A stretch of 64,000 nt of DNA from Alcaligenaceae bacterium (GTDB lineage: Bacteria > Pseudomonadota > Gammaproteobacteria > Burkholderiales > Burkholderiaceae_B): the NCBI GenBank assembly GCA_013416445.1, contig JACCER010000012.1, positions 62,001-126,000 on the forward strand, given 5' to 3'. This document shows, piece by piece, positions 57,067-64,000 of this stretch. A program made the translations under genes and the position numbers. A model generated the notes under the pieces. The model was not told the origin of the DNA and ran no database searches. It worked only from the letters and a program-made list of their open reading frames with translations. How positions within the stretch are numbered: the first letter of the stretch is position 1; the number at the start of each line of letters is the position of its first letter.

Positions 57067-57843
57067 TTGGATTGGTATGTAGTGGCATTAGGGTGCTTGT
57101 TGTCTGGCGCTCTTATCGGATTTATGGGTGGCGTGCTGGGCATAGGCGGGGGGCTGTTGGCCATTCCCCTGCTGGGACTCGTCCTGAATATGGAACAGCA
57201 ACTGGCGCAGGGCACGGCGCTCATCATGGTGTTGCCCGCTGTCCTCATGACGGTACGCAAGTACAACCAGAAAGCCAGAATCAATTTTTATGCAGCCGGG
57301 GCAGGCGCTGCGGGTTCCATTGTTTTTACCTGGGTGGGGGCGCAAATCGCCTTGGGCATAGACCCGGTGCTGTTGCGTCGTATCTACGCCAGCTTTGTCC
57401 TGTGCATTGCTCTATTCTATTTTTATCAAAGCCGGCGCACCAGTCAGGCGCAACAGCCCCAAAAGGCGCGCCGCGAAGTGGAAGAGTTTCACAAAGGCTG
57501 GTTCGTCCTGATAGGCAGCCTGGCGGGCCTGGCTGGTGGCGTTTTTGGCGTTGGTGGGTCGGTACTGGTGGTGCCCATACTGACCACGGTGTTTTGCCTG
57601 ACGCAAGTTGGCGCGCAGGCGCTGGCCTTGTCCATGATAGTGCCCGGCACGTTTGTGGCGTTATTCGCCTATGCGGCGCATGGTCAGGCCGACTGGCTGG
57701 TTGGCGTTCCCATGGCGCTGGGCAGTATCTTTTTTGTTCCCTATGGCGTGAAGCTGGCCTATGCCTTGCCTGAGCCGCGCCTGAAGCTGGCCTTTGCCTG
57801 TATGCTGCTGGTCATCATGGTATTACTGTTGATAAAGGCCTGA
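57067..57843 (+). CDS. TauE/SafE-family sulfite exporter-like permease
   Basis: 258 residues, about eight membrane segments. The two half repeats each carry the family glycine motif: GFMGGVLGIGGGLLAIPLLG (about 20) and GLAGGVFGVGGSVLVVPILT (about 160). The start is a TTG with GGGG about seven bases before. TauE proteins export sulfite or sulfoacetate during taurine degradation. This one is 35 kb from the tau cluster, so a link is attractive but unproven; many family members have other substrates. Confidence 0.85.
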   Translation: MDWYVVALGCLLSGALIGFMGGVLGIGGGLLAIPLLGLVLNMEQQLAQGTALIMVLPAVLMTVRKYNQKARINFYAAGAGAAGSIVFTWVGAQIALGIDPVLLRRIYASFVLCIALFYFYQSRRTSQAQQPQKARREVEEFHKGWFVLIGSLAGLAGGVFGVGGSVLVVPILTTVFCLTQVGAQALALSMIVPGTFVALFAYAAHGQADWLVGVPMALGSIFFVPYGVKLAYALPEPRLKLAFACMLLVIMVLLLIKA

Positions 57844-57847
57844 TCTT

Positions 57848-60352
57848 ATGTGTGCAAGCCGGTTTTCCAATGTATTACTGGGCCTGCGCGCCTTGCGTCG
57901 CGACTGGCACTCCGGGGAAATACGCCTGTTGCTGTTGGCCCTGGTGATTGCGGTGGCGGCTGTTACCAGCGTGGGTTTTTTGGCTGATCGTGTAGGTCGC
58001 GCCCTGGAGCGCGATTCAGCCCAAATGCTGGGCGGCGACCTGGCCTTGCAGGCTGACGAAGCACTGCCTGACGCATTTTTTGATCAGGCGCGTGCTCTGG
58101 GCCTTGATACCGCTCAGACCTTGCAGTTTCCATCCATGGTCAGTAGCGAAGGTCATGCTCAGCTTGTTGCACTGAAAGCGGTTTCGCAGGCCTATCCGCT
58201 GCGTGGCCAGTTGCGCCTGTCCGACACAAGCTCTGGCAAAGGGGCGGCTGCTCGGGGAATACCTGCGGCGGGTACTGTGTGGGTCGATCCCCAAGTATTG
58301 GGTTTGCTGGGCATTTCGGTGGGCGACAGCATAGTGGTGGGTGAGCAGCGCATGAAAGTCGCCGCAGTGATTACCTATGAGCCTGACCGGGGCATGCAGT
58401 TTGTGAATGTGGCGCCGCGCGTCATGCTCGGTCTGTCCGATCTGCCAGCTACCGGGCTGGTGGCGCCAGGCAGCCGCGTGGGCTATCAGTTGTTGGTGGC
58501 GGGGCGGGTCGATGGCGTCAAGGCTTATAAAAACTGGCTGGATACGCATATGCAACGCGGGCAAAAATTAAGCTCGCTGGAAACCAATCGGCCAGAAGTG
58601 CAACGTGCCTTGGTGCGTGCCCATCAGTTTCTGATTCTGGTCGCCTTGTTGACCGTCATGATAGCCGCGGTGGCGGTGGCACTGGCAGCAAGGCGCTTCG
58701 GCCTGCGCCATCAGGATGGCATCGCCATCATGCGTTGCCTGGGCGCCAGTAAATCGCAACTCACCACTATGCTCTGGCTGCAGTTTTTGTTGCTGGCCAT
58801 GATTGCATCGGTAATCGGCGCCGTGGCTGGTTACGTTGTGCATCAAGGCCTGGTAGCCGTGGTTGCCGTATGGCTGGACACCAGCCTGCCGTCGGCCTCG
58901 TGGGAGCCCGCCTTGCAAGGGCTGGTAACCGGTGTTTTGTTGTTGCTGGGCTTTGCCTTGCCCCCATTGGCGGCATTGCGCCAGGTTGCGCCGGCGCGTG
59001 TCTTGCGGCGCGATGCCTCGATTACACTGACCCGGCGCTGGCCTGCGTATAGCCTGGGTCTGGCGGCTTTTTTCGTGTTGATATTGTGGATATCCGGCGA
59101 CCTGCGTCTTAGCATGGTCGTGTCGGGCGGCTTTCTGGCCGCGTTTCTTGCCTTTGCCTTGCTGGCTTATGTGCTGGTGTGGGCTTTAGGTTTTATGCGC
59201 TATCGGGTCAATGGCCATCCGGCCTTGCGCTTTGCCCTGGCTGGCATGGCGCGTCGGCGCGGGCTAACGGTAACCCAGCTTTGTTCCCTGGCCATGGGGC
59301 TGATGATATTGCTGTTGCTGGCGATTACCCGTACTGATTTACTGCAGGGCTGGCAAAGTACCTTGCCGCCCGATGCCCCCAATACCTTCCTGATCAACAT
59401 CCAGACCGATCAGCAGCCCGCCGTAGCAGCTCGACTGCAGCAGGCCGGCATCAGCGGCGCCCAGCTTCTGCCCATGGTGCGCGGGCGCCTGCTTGCCATC
59501 AACCAGCAGCAAATCAGCCCCGACGACTATACCGATGACCGCGCCAGGCGCCTGGTAGATCGCGAGTTTAATTTGTCGTATGCGACGGTGCTGCCTTCCA
59601 GCAATGACATCAAGCAGGGGCGCTGGCTGAATCCCGACAAGCCCGAAGTGTCCCTGGAAAGTGGCCTGGCCAAAACGCTGGGCATCAAGCTGAACGATAC
59701 GCTGGGCTTTGATGTGGCGGGTCGTTCCGTCGAGGTCACGGTAACCAGCCTGCGCGAAGTCAAATGGGATTCCTTTCAGGCCAATTTTTTTGCCATCATG
59801 AGCCCGGCGGCCCTGAAAGATGCGCCCGCCACTTTCATGACGTCCATGCATGTGCCAGCTTCGGATACCACGCTTACGCAAAGCCTGGTGCGGGAATTTC
59901 CCAATCTGACTATATTCGACGTGGGTTCCATATTGGGGCAGGTGCAGCATGTGCTGGACCAAGTGGTGCAGGCCGTGCAACTGCTGTTCCTGTTTACGGT
60001 GCTGGCTGGTGTCCTGGTTCTGGGGGCGGCCCTGTTCTCAACGCGTGACGAACGTATGCATGAAGTCGCTGTGTTGCGGGCCCTGGGTGCAAGCGGCCGT
60101 CAGCTGGCGAGCGCCTTGCGTGTTGAACTGCTGGTGCTGGGAGCCATGGCGGGCCTGTTGGCGGCGTTTGGCGCGGTGACGATAGCCTGGGTACTGGCCG
60201 AGCAGGTTTTTGATTTTCCCCTGACCTTAAGTTGGTGGCCTTGGGTAACGGGAATGGCACTGGGTATGTCGGCTGCGACCTTGGGTGGTGGCATGGCGCT
60301 GTCTGGGGTGCTCAAGACACCACCCTTGGTGATTTTACGGGAGGCTGCATGA
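57848..60352 (+). CDS. FtsX-type ABC transporter permease (YbbP-like)
   Basis: 834 residues with an N-terminal membrane segment (about 22-43), a large periplasmic MacB_PCD-like domain, a first FtsX block with three segments (about 258-400), a central cluster (about 400-500), a second periplasmic domain and a final FtsX block (about 715-830). This layout matches YbbP of the YbbA-YbbP system. The cognate ATPase (YbbA) is not adjacent, so the pump partner lies elsewhere. It overlaps the following kinase-like gene by four bases. Confidence 0.85.
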   Translation: MCASRFSNVLLGLRALRRDWHSGEIRLLLLALVIAVAAVTSVGFLADRVGRALERDSAQMLGGDLALQADEALPDAFFDQARALGLDTAQTLQFPSMVSSEGHAQLVALKAVSQAYPLRGQLRLSDTSSGKGAAARGIPAAGTVWVDPQVLGLLGISVGDSIVVGEQRMKVAAVITYEPDRGMQFVNVAPRVMLGLSDLPATGLVAPGSRVGYQLLVAGRVDGVKAYKNWLDTHMQRGQKLSSLETNRPEVQRALVRAHQFLILVALLTVMIAAVAVALAARRFGLRHQDGIAIMRCLGASKSQLTTMLWLQFLLLAMIASVIGAVAGYVVHQGLVAVVAVWLDTSLPSASWEPALQGLVTGVLLLLGFALPPLAALRQVAPARVLRRDASITLTRRWPAYSLGLAAFFVLILWISGDLRLSMVVSGGFLAAFLAFALLAYVLVWALGFMRYRVNGHPALRFALAGMARRRGLTVTQLCSLAMGLMILLLLAITRTDLLQGWQSTLPPDAPNTFLINIQTDQQPAVAARLQQAGISGAQLLPMVRGRLLAINQQQISPDDYTDDRARRLVDREFNLSYATVLPSSNDIKQGRWLNPDKPEVSLESGLAKTLGIKLNDTLGFDVAGRSVEVTVTSLREVKWDSFQANFFAIMSPAALKDAPATFMTSMHVPASDTTLTQSLVREFPNLTIFDVGSILGQVQHVLDQVVQAVQLLFLFTVLAGVLVLGAALFSTRDERMHEVAVLRALGASGRQLASALRVELLVLGAMAGLLAAFGAVTIAWVLAEQVFDFPLTLSWWPWVTGMALGMSAATLGGGMALSGVLKTPPLVILREAA

Positions 60353-61047
60353 GTCTTGCCATCAGGGCTCAAGATCTGCGTTGCGATGGCGGCGCTATGC
60401 GCTACGATGCCAATCGCCTGGCAGACCCCGGGCTGTCCTTGTTTGATCCTTCGCAGCCGCAACTCAGGGCTGTAGCGGTTGGCAAGGGCGGGCGGCAGGC
60501 AGCCTGGTTCGTTGAGAACGGATTTGGCCAGGGCGTGTTGCGCCACTACCAGCGGGGCGGCCTGATAGCCAGGATCAGCTCCAATCGCTATATCTGGACC
60601 GGTGCGACGGCTACCCGTTCATTTGCCGAGTTTGATTTGCTGCAATTCATGTATGAGCAGGGCTTGCCTGTGCCCAAACCGATTGCAGCAGCCTATTGGC
60701 GCTGCGGTTTTACTTATCGCGCCGCGATCCTGATAGAACGCATTGCCGGGGTCCAGCCTTTGGTCGATATGCTGGCGCTTGGCAACCAGGCGGCAGTTGC
60801 GCGAGCTGTTTTTGATATGCACGAGGCGGGTATCTGGCATTCCGATTTGAATGCGTACAATATCCTGCTTGACGACGCGGGTAAGGTCTGGCTGATCGAT
60901 TTCGACAAATGTCGCAGGCAGCTTGTGTCGCCTGAGCGGCGGCAGGCCAACTTGTTGCGCTTGCGTCGTTCTCTAGAGAAGCTGGCTGGCCAGGTCGGCG
61001 TTTCGTGGTGGGATGAGATGGATCGCGCTTACCAGCTTCTTGTATAG
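60349..61047 (+). CDS. kdkA: 3-Deoxy-D-manno-octulosonic acid kinase-like protein
   Basis: 232 residues of the KdkA/WaaP lipopolysaccharide kinase family. FGQGVLRHYQRGGLIARISS (ATP-site Lys region replaced as in KdkA), EFDLLQFMYEQGLPVPKPIA, the catalytic loop HEAGIWHSDLNAYNILLDD and the metal-binding LIDFDKCR are present. It would phosphorylate Kdo in the LPS inner core. Start ATG overlaps the permease stop. No other LPS genes lie in the window. Confidence 0.83.
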   Translation: MSLAIRAQDLRCDGGAMRYDANRLADPGLSLFDPSQPQLRAVAVGKGGRQAAWFVENGFGQGVLRHYQRGGLIARISSNRYIWTGATATRSFAEFDLLQFMYEQGLPVPKPIAAAYWRCGFTYRAAILIERIAGVQPLVDMLALGNQAAVARAVFDMHEAGIWHSDLNAYNILLDDAGKVWLIDFDKCRRQLVSPERRQANLLRLRRSLEKLAGQVGVSWWDEMDRAYQLLV

Positions 61048-61064
61048 GCGGAAGGCATGAAGGG

Positions 61065-61097
61065 TGTCGGATTACGCCTTTGGCTAATCCGGCCTAC
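61065..61097 (-). repeat. Short dispersed palindrome, copy 5
   Basis: TGTCGGATTACGCC-TTTGGC-TAATCCGGCCTAC is the family in reverse orientation, following kdkA by 17 bases. Confidence 0.8.
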
Positions 61098-61140
61098 ATT
61101 CCCCGTTGAGTTCGTGGCGCTTGTGGAATATGTTGGTTTA

Positions 61141-61176
61141 TAGGCCTGATTAACGCCGAAGGCGCGTAATCCGGCA
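61141..61176 (+). repeat. Short dispersed palindrome, copy 6
   Basis: TAGGCCTGATTAACGCCG-AAGGCGCGTAATCCGGCA, in the opposite orientation to copy 5 and 44 bases from it. Together they form a pair like the paired REP units of enterobacteria, in front of potF. Confidence 0.8.
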
Positions 61177-61261
61177 TTTAGGTCTGCCTTGGTTGGGAAA
61201 AAGCATTATCATCTCGCTTTTTGGCTTTTAAGCTTTTGTATTGTCTGGGGGGAGGCTCGCA

Positions 61262-62362
61262 ATGAAATTCAGCATGGCGAAACGACTGCTGCTGGGCGCG
61301 GCGCTGGTTGCCGCAGTATCGTCCGTTGGGGCGCAAAACAAGGTCGTGAATGTCTACAACTGGGCCGAATATACGGCTCCGGATACGATCTCCGGCTTCG
61401 AAAAAGCCACGGGCATCAAGGCTCGCTACGATGTCTACGATAGCAACGATACTTTGCAGGCCAAACTGTTAACTGGGAAATCCGGTTACGACGTGGTCGT
61501 GCCTTCCACGCACTATGCTGCGCGTCAGGTCGAAGGCGGCCTGTTCCAGAAGCTGGATAAATCGAAAATACCCAACTGGAAATACCTCGACCAGGACATC
61601 ATGGACCTGGTCGCGTCAGTGGATCCGGGCAATGAATATCTGGTGCCCTGGGGCTATGGCACCAACGGCCTGGGCTACAACGTCAGCAAGGTCAAGGAAA
61701 TCATGGGCGAAGACGCGCCCCTGAACAGCTGGGACATGCTGTTCAAGCCCGAAAATGCGGCCAAGCTCAAGGCTTGCGGCATTTCTGTGCTCGACGAGGC
61801 CGCGCAAGTATTTCCAGCAGTTCTGCATTATCTGGGCAAAGACCCCAACAGCAGCCAACCCGACGACTACAAGCAGGCGCTAGACCTGCTGAAAACCATA
61901 CGCCCCTATATCAGGCAGTTCAGTTCATCGGGCTATATTGATGAAATGGCGGCTGGTGATCTGTGCATGGCCTATGCGTTTTCGGGCGATGTCATGATTG
62001 CACGCCACCGTGCCCAGGAAGCCAAAAAGGGCTACGTCATTGACTATTACATCCCGCAGGGTGGCGCTCCGGCCTGGTTCGACACCATGGCCATCCCCAA
62101 AGGCGCGGCCAACGTTGACGCAGCCCTGGCGTTCATCAACTATATTGAAACCCCAGAAGTGCATGCGGCCATTACTAATACCATGTTCTACCCCAACGCC
62201 AACAAAGAGGCGCGTAAGTATGTTATTAAAGATGTGGCCGACAACCCCATGATTTACCCGCCCACCGAGGTCGCCAAGACCTTGTATGTGATCAAACCGC
62301 AGCCCTTGCCCATACAGCGCCTGCAAACGCGCATGTGGGCCGAACTCAAGTCGGGAAGGTAA
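61262..62362 (+). CDS. potF: Polyamine ABC transporter substrate-binding protein, PotF-like
   Basis: 366 residues with a signal peptide (about 1-25, LLLGAALVAAVSSVGA). The mature protein begins NKVVNVYNWAEYTAPDTISG, the PotD/PotF pattern, followed by YDVVVPSTHYAARQVEGGLF and VPWGYGTNGLGYNVSKV. GGAGG lies six bases before the ATG at 61262. Putrescine binding is inferred from similarity to PotF; spermidine or another polyamine is possible. Confidence 0.9.
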   Translation: MKFSMAKRLLLGAALVAAVSSVGAQNKVVNVYNWAEYTAPDTISGFEKATGIKARYDVYDSNDTLQAKLLTGKSGYDVVVPSTHYAARQVEGGLFQKLDKSKIPNWKYLDQDIMDLVASVDPGNEYLVPWGYGTNGLGYNVSKVKEIMGEDAPLNSWDMLFKPENAAKLKACGISVLDEAAQVFPAVLHYLGKDPNSSQPDDYKQALDLLKTIRPYIRQFSSSGYIDEMAAGDLCMAYAFSGDVMIARHRAQEAKKGYVIDYYIPQGGAPAWFDTMAIPKGAANVDAALAFINYIETPEVHAAITNTMFYPNANKEARKYVIKDVADNPMIYPPTEVAKTLYVIKPQPLPIQRLQTRMWAELKSGR

Positions 62363-62366
62363 GTTT

Positions 62367-63497
62367 ATGCTGGATGCTCGCCTTGCTGCGTCTCCCAGGT
62401 CCGGAGACGCCGACGAGTTTGTTCGCGTAGAAGAAGTCGTCAAGATATTCGGCGATACCGTGGCGGTGAACTCGGTGAACCTTTCGGTGCGCCGCCACGA
62501 GATCTTCGCCTTGCTGGGCAGTTCCGGGTGCGGCAAGTCGACCCTGCTGCGCATGCTGGCTGGCTTCGAAGAAGCCACTTCTGGCCGTATTTATCTCGAT
62601 AACGAAGACATCACCAGCCTGCCGCCTTACCGGCGTCCGGTGAACATGATGTTTCAGTCATATGCACTGTTTCCGCACATGACAGTCGAAGCCAATGTGG
62701 CTTTTGGCCTGAAACAAGAAGGCGTGCCCAAGAATGAAATTCACGAGCGTGTCTTCGAGGCCCTGGACCTCGTGCAAATGGGCGGCTATGCGCGTCGCAA
62801 GCCCCACCAGATGTCAGGCGGGCAGCAGCAGCGCGTGGCCCTGGCGCGCAGCCTGGTCAAGCGCCCCAAGCTGTTGCTGCTCGACGAACCCATGTCGGCG
62901 CTCGACAAGCAAATTCGCCAGAAGACCCAGATCGAACTGGCCAAAATACTGGATCAGGTCGGGGTGACTTGTATCATGGTGACCCATGATCAGGAAGAAG
63001 CCATGACCATGGCGCATCGCCTGGCGGTCATGTCGGAAGGGCAGATCATACAGTCAGGTACGCCCCAAGATGTTTATACTTTTCCCAACTCACGCTTTGT
63101 GGCGGGCTTTATTGGCTCGACCAATCTGTTTACCGGCACCATTGTGGTAGACGAACCCGACCATGTCCTGATCGAAAGCGCCGACCTGACCCGGCCTTTA
63201 TATGTGAATCACGGTATTAGCGAGGCCCTGGGCATGGAAATTCATGTGTCGGTGCGCCCCGAGCATGTTCGGGTGCAACGTACGCGACCAGACTCAGAGT
63301 CCAACTGGGGGCATGGTATGGTCAGCCATGTGGCCTGGATGGGCAGTTATGCCAGATATCAGATACGTCTTGATTCCGGCCTGGTTCTCGAAGCCACTGT
63401 ACCAGGCCAGTTATTGGCGCAGGCTGACGCGCCCGGTGTCGACGACGAAGTCTTTGCGTGCTGGTCCAGCGATAGCGCTACCGTTTTGCCATCATGA
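62367..63497 (+). CDS. potG: Polyamine ABC transporter ATP-binding protein, PotG/PotA-like
   Basis: 376 residues. Walker [21 protein letters not shown] (about 48), signature [17 protein letters not shown], Walker [14 protein letters not shown], switch His in [20 protein letters not shown], and a C-terminal TOBE domain (about 290-376) as in CUT1-type importers. Four bases after potF and overlapping potH by four. Confidence 0.93.
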   Translation: MLDARLAASPRSGDADEFVRVEEVVKIFGDTVAVNSVNLSVRRHEIFALLGSSGCGKSTLLRMLAGFEEATSGRIYLDNEDITSLPPYRRPVNMMFQSYALFPHMTVEANVAFGLKQEGVPKNEIHERVFEALDLVQMGGYARRKPHQMSGGQQQRVALARSLVKRPKLLLLDEPMSALDKQIRQKTQIELAKILDQVGVTCIMVTHDQEEAMTMAHRLAVMSEGQIIQSGTPQDVYTFPNSRFVAGFIGSTNLFTGTIVVDEPDHVLIESADLTRPLYVNHGISEALGMEIHVSVRPEHVRVQRTRPDSESNWGHGMVSHVAWMGSYARYQIRLDSGLVLEATVPGQLLAQADAPGVDDEVFACWSSDSATVLPS

Positions 63498-64000
63498 ATA
63501 AGTTTTCCTGGCGACAGGCCTGGCCTGCGGCAAGAAGCTGGGCCATAGCACCGCCATTCTTGTGGCTGGCCCTGTTCTTGCTGGTGCCATTTCTGTTGGT
63601 GCTGAAGATCAGTTTCGCCGACCTGAAGTTTGGCGTTCCGCCTTATACCGCCCTGGTCGACATCAAAGACGAAACCTTATCGGTGGTGCTGAATCTGCGT
63701 GGCTACGCCTTGCTGTTTACCGACAGCCTGTATATTGCGACCTATCTGAATTCAGTCAAGATGGCCGCTATAACCACGTTGTGCTGCGCCCTGATAGGCT
63801 ATCCCATGGCTTACTATATTGCGCGCTCGAAGCCGGCCATACGCAATGTGCTGCTGTTGGCCGTGATCATGCCGTTCTGGACGTCGTTGCTGTTGCGTGT
63901 ATATGCGTGGGTGGGCATTTTGCGCAACGACGGCTTGCTGAACAAGCTGCTGCAGTGGCTGGGTATTATCAGCGCGCCGCTGGAAATATACCGCACCGAC
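63494..64000 (+). CDS. potH: Polyamine ABC transporter permease, PotH-like (cut by window end)
   Basis: The first 169 residues are visible. They contain a membrane segment (about 19-42, LFLLVPFLLVLKISFADLKF), a second pair near residues 90-135 (AAITTLCCALIGYPMAYYIA, LLLAVIMPFWTSLLLRVYA) and VGILRNDGLLNKLLQWLG. This is the PotH pattern. The remainder, including the EAA loop, lies beyond the window. It completes a potF-potG-potH(-potI) operon. Confidence 0.9.
   Translation, partial: MNKFSWRQAWPAARSWAIAPPFLWLALFLLVPFLLVLKISFADLKFGVPPYTALVDIKDETLSVVLNLRGYALLFTDSLYIATYLNSVKMAAITTLCCALIGYPMAYYIARSKPAIRNVLLLAVIMPFWTSLLLRVYAWVGILRNDGLLNKLLQWLGIISAPLEIYRTD

Overview
The window is a compact chromosomal segment (protein-coding density high, GC-rich codon third positions, no integrases, transposases or phage genes) of a betaproteobacterium. 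Gene orders such as rimP-nusA-infB-rbfA-truB-typA, xseB-ispA-dxs, rpsF-priB-rpsR-rplI-dnaB and alaC-hom-thrC, together with protein character, point to Burkholderiales and most likely the family Alcaligenaceae (Pusillimonas/Castellaniella/Bordetella side). The genus cannot be fixed from the sequence alone.

Layout. 1-8.4 kb: ribosome maturation and translation operon (rimP, nusA, infB, rbfA, truB, typA) closed by a strong terminator. 8.5-22.2 kb: a complete taurine dissimilation locus. It contains an IclR-type regulator with a CobS-like AAA+ ATPase and a CobT-like VWA protein, then pta and xsc on the minus strand, tauX-tauY (taurine dehydrogenase) on the plus strand, and tauA-tauB-tauC-tauR (ABC uptake and MocR-type regulator) on the minus strand. 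Taurine is imported by TauABC, oxidised to sulfoacetaldehyde by TauXY, cleaved to acetyl phosphate and sulfite by Xsc, and converted to acetyl-CoA by Pta. A TauE/SafE-family exporter lies much further on, at 57 kb. Matching direct repeats 23 bp apart upstream of both tauX and tauA are good candidates for TauR operators. 22.5-33 kb: gabD-like dehydrogenase, LOG-family protein, polA, dienelactone hydrolase, Na/Pi cotransporter, htpX, EamA transporter and a mercaptopyruvate sulfurtransferase. 33-37.5 kb: xseB-ispA-dxs-folE2, preceded by what looks like the decayed end of another gene. 37.7-41.8 kb: rpsF-priB-rpsR-rplI, dnaB, pdxA. 42.6-45.3 kb: Mth938-domain protein, bcp, PIN-PhoH protein. 45.5-49.8 kb: alaC-hom-thrC-fluC. 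49.8-52.9 kb: hpnC-hpnD-hpnE squalene synthesis. 53.6-61 kb: alr, an SDR, radA, TauE/SafE exporter, ABC permease, Kdo kinase-like protein. 61.3 kb to the end: a polyamine ABC importer operon (potF-potG-potH) cut by the window edge.

The most unusual content is intergenic. A roughly 0.53-kb non-coding element occurs three times (near 17.2, 42.05 and 52.96 kb), always in the same orientation, with a short truncated fourth copy near 28.37 kb. Each full copy is built from two large nested palindromes joined by a linker. Paired differences between copies fall on both sides of the stems, so the palindromes themselves seem to be maintained. A second, smaller family of about 35-bp palindromes (consensus roughly GGATTAGCG-n-GCGTAATCCGACA) is scattered through other gaps.
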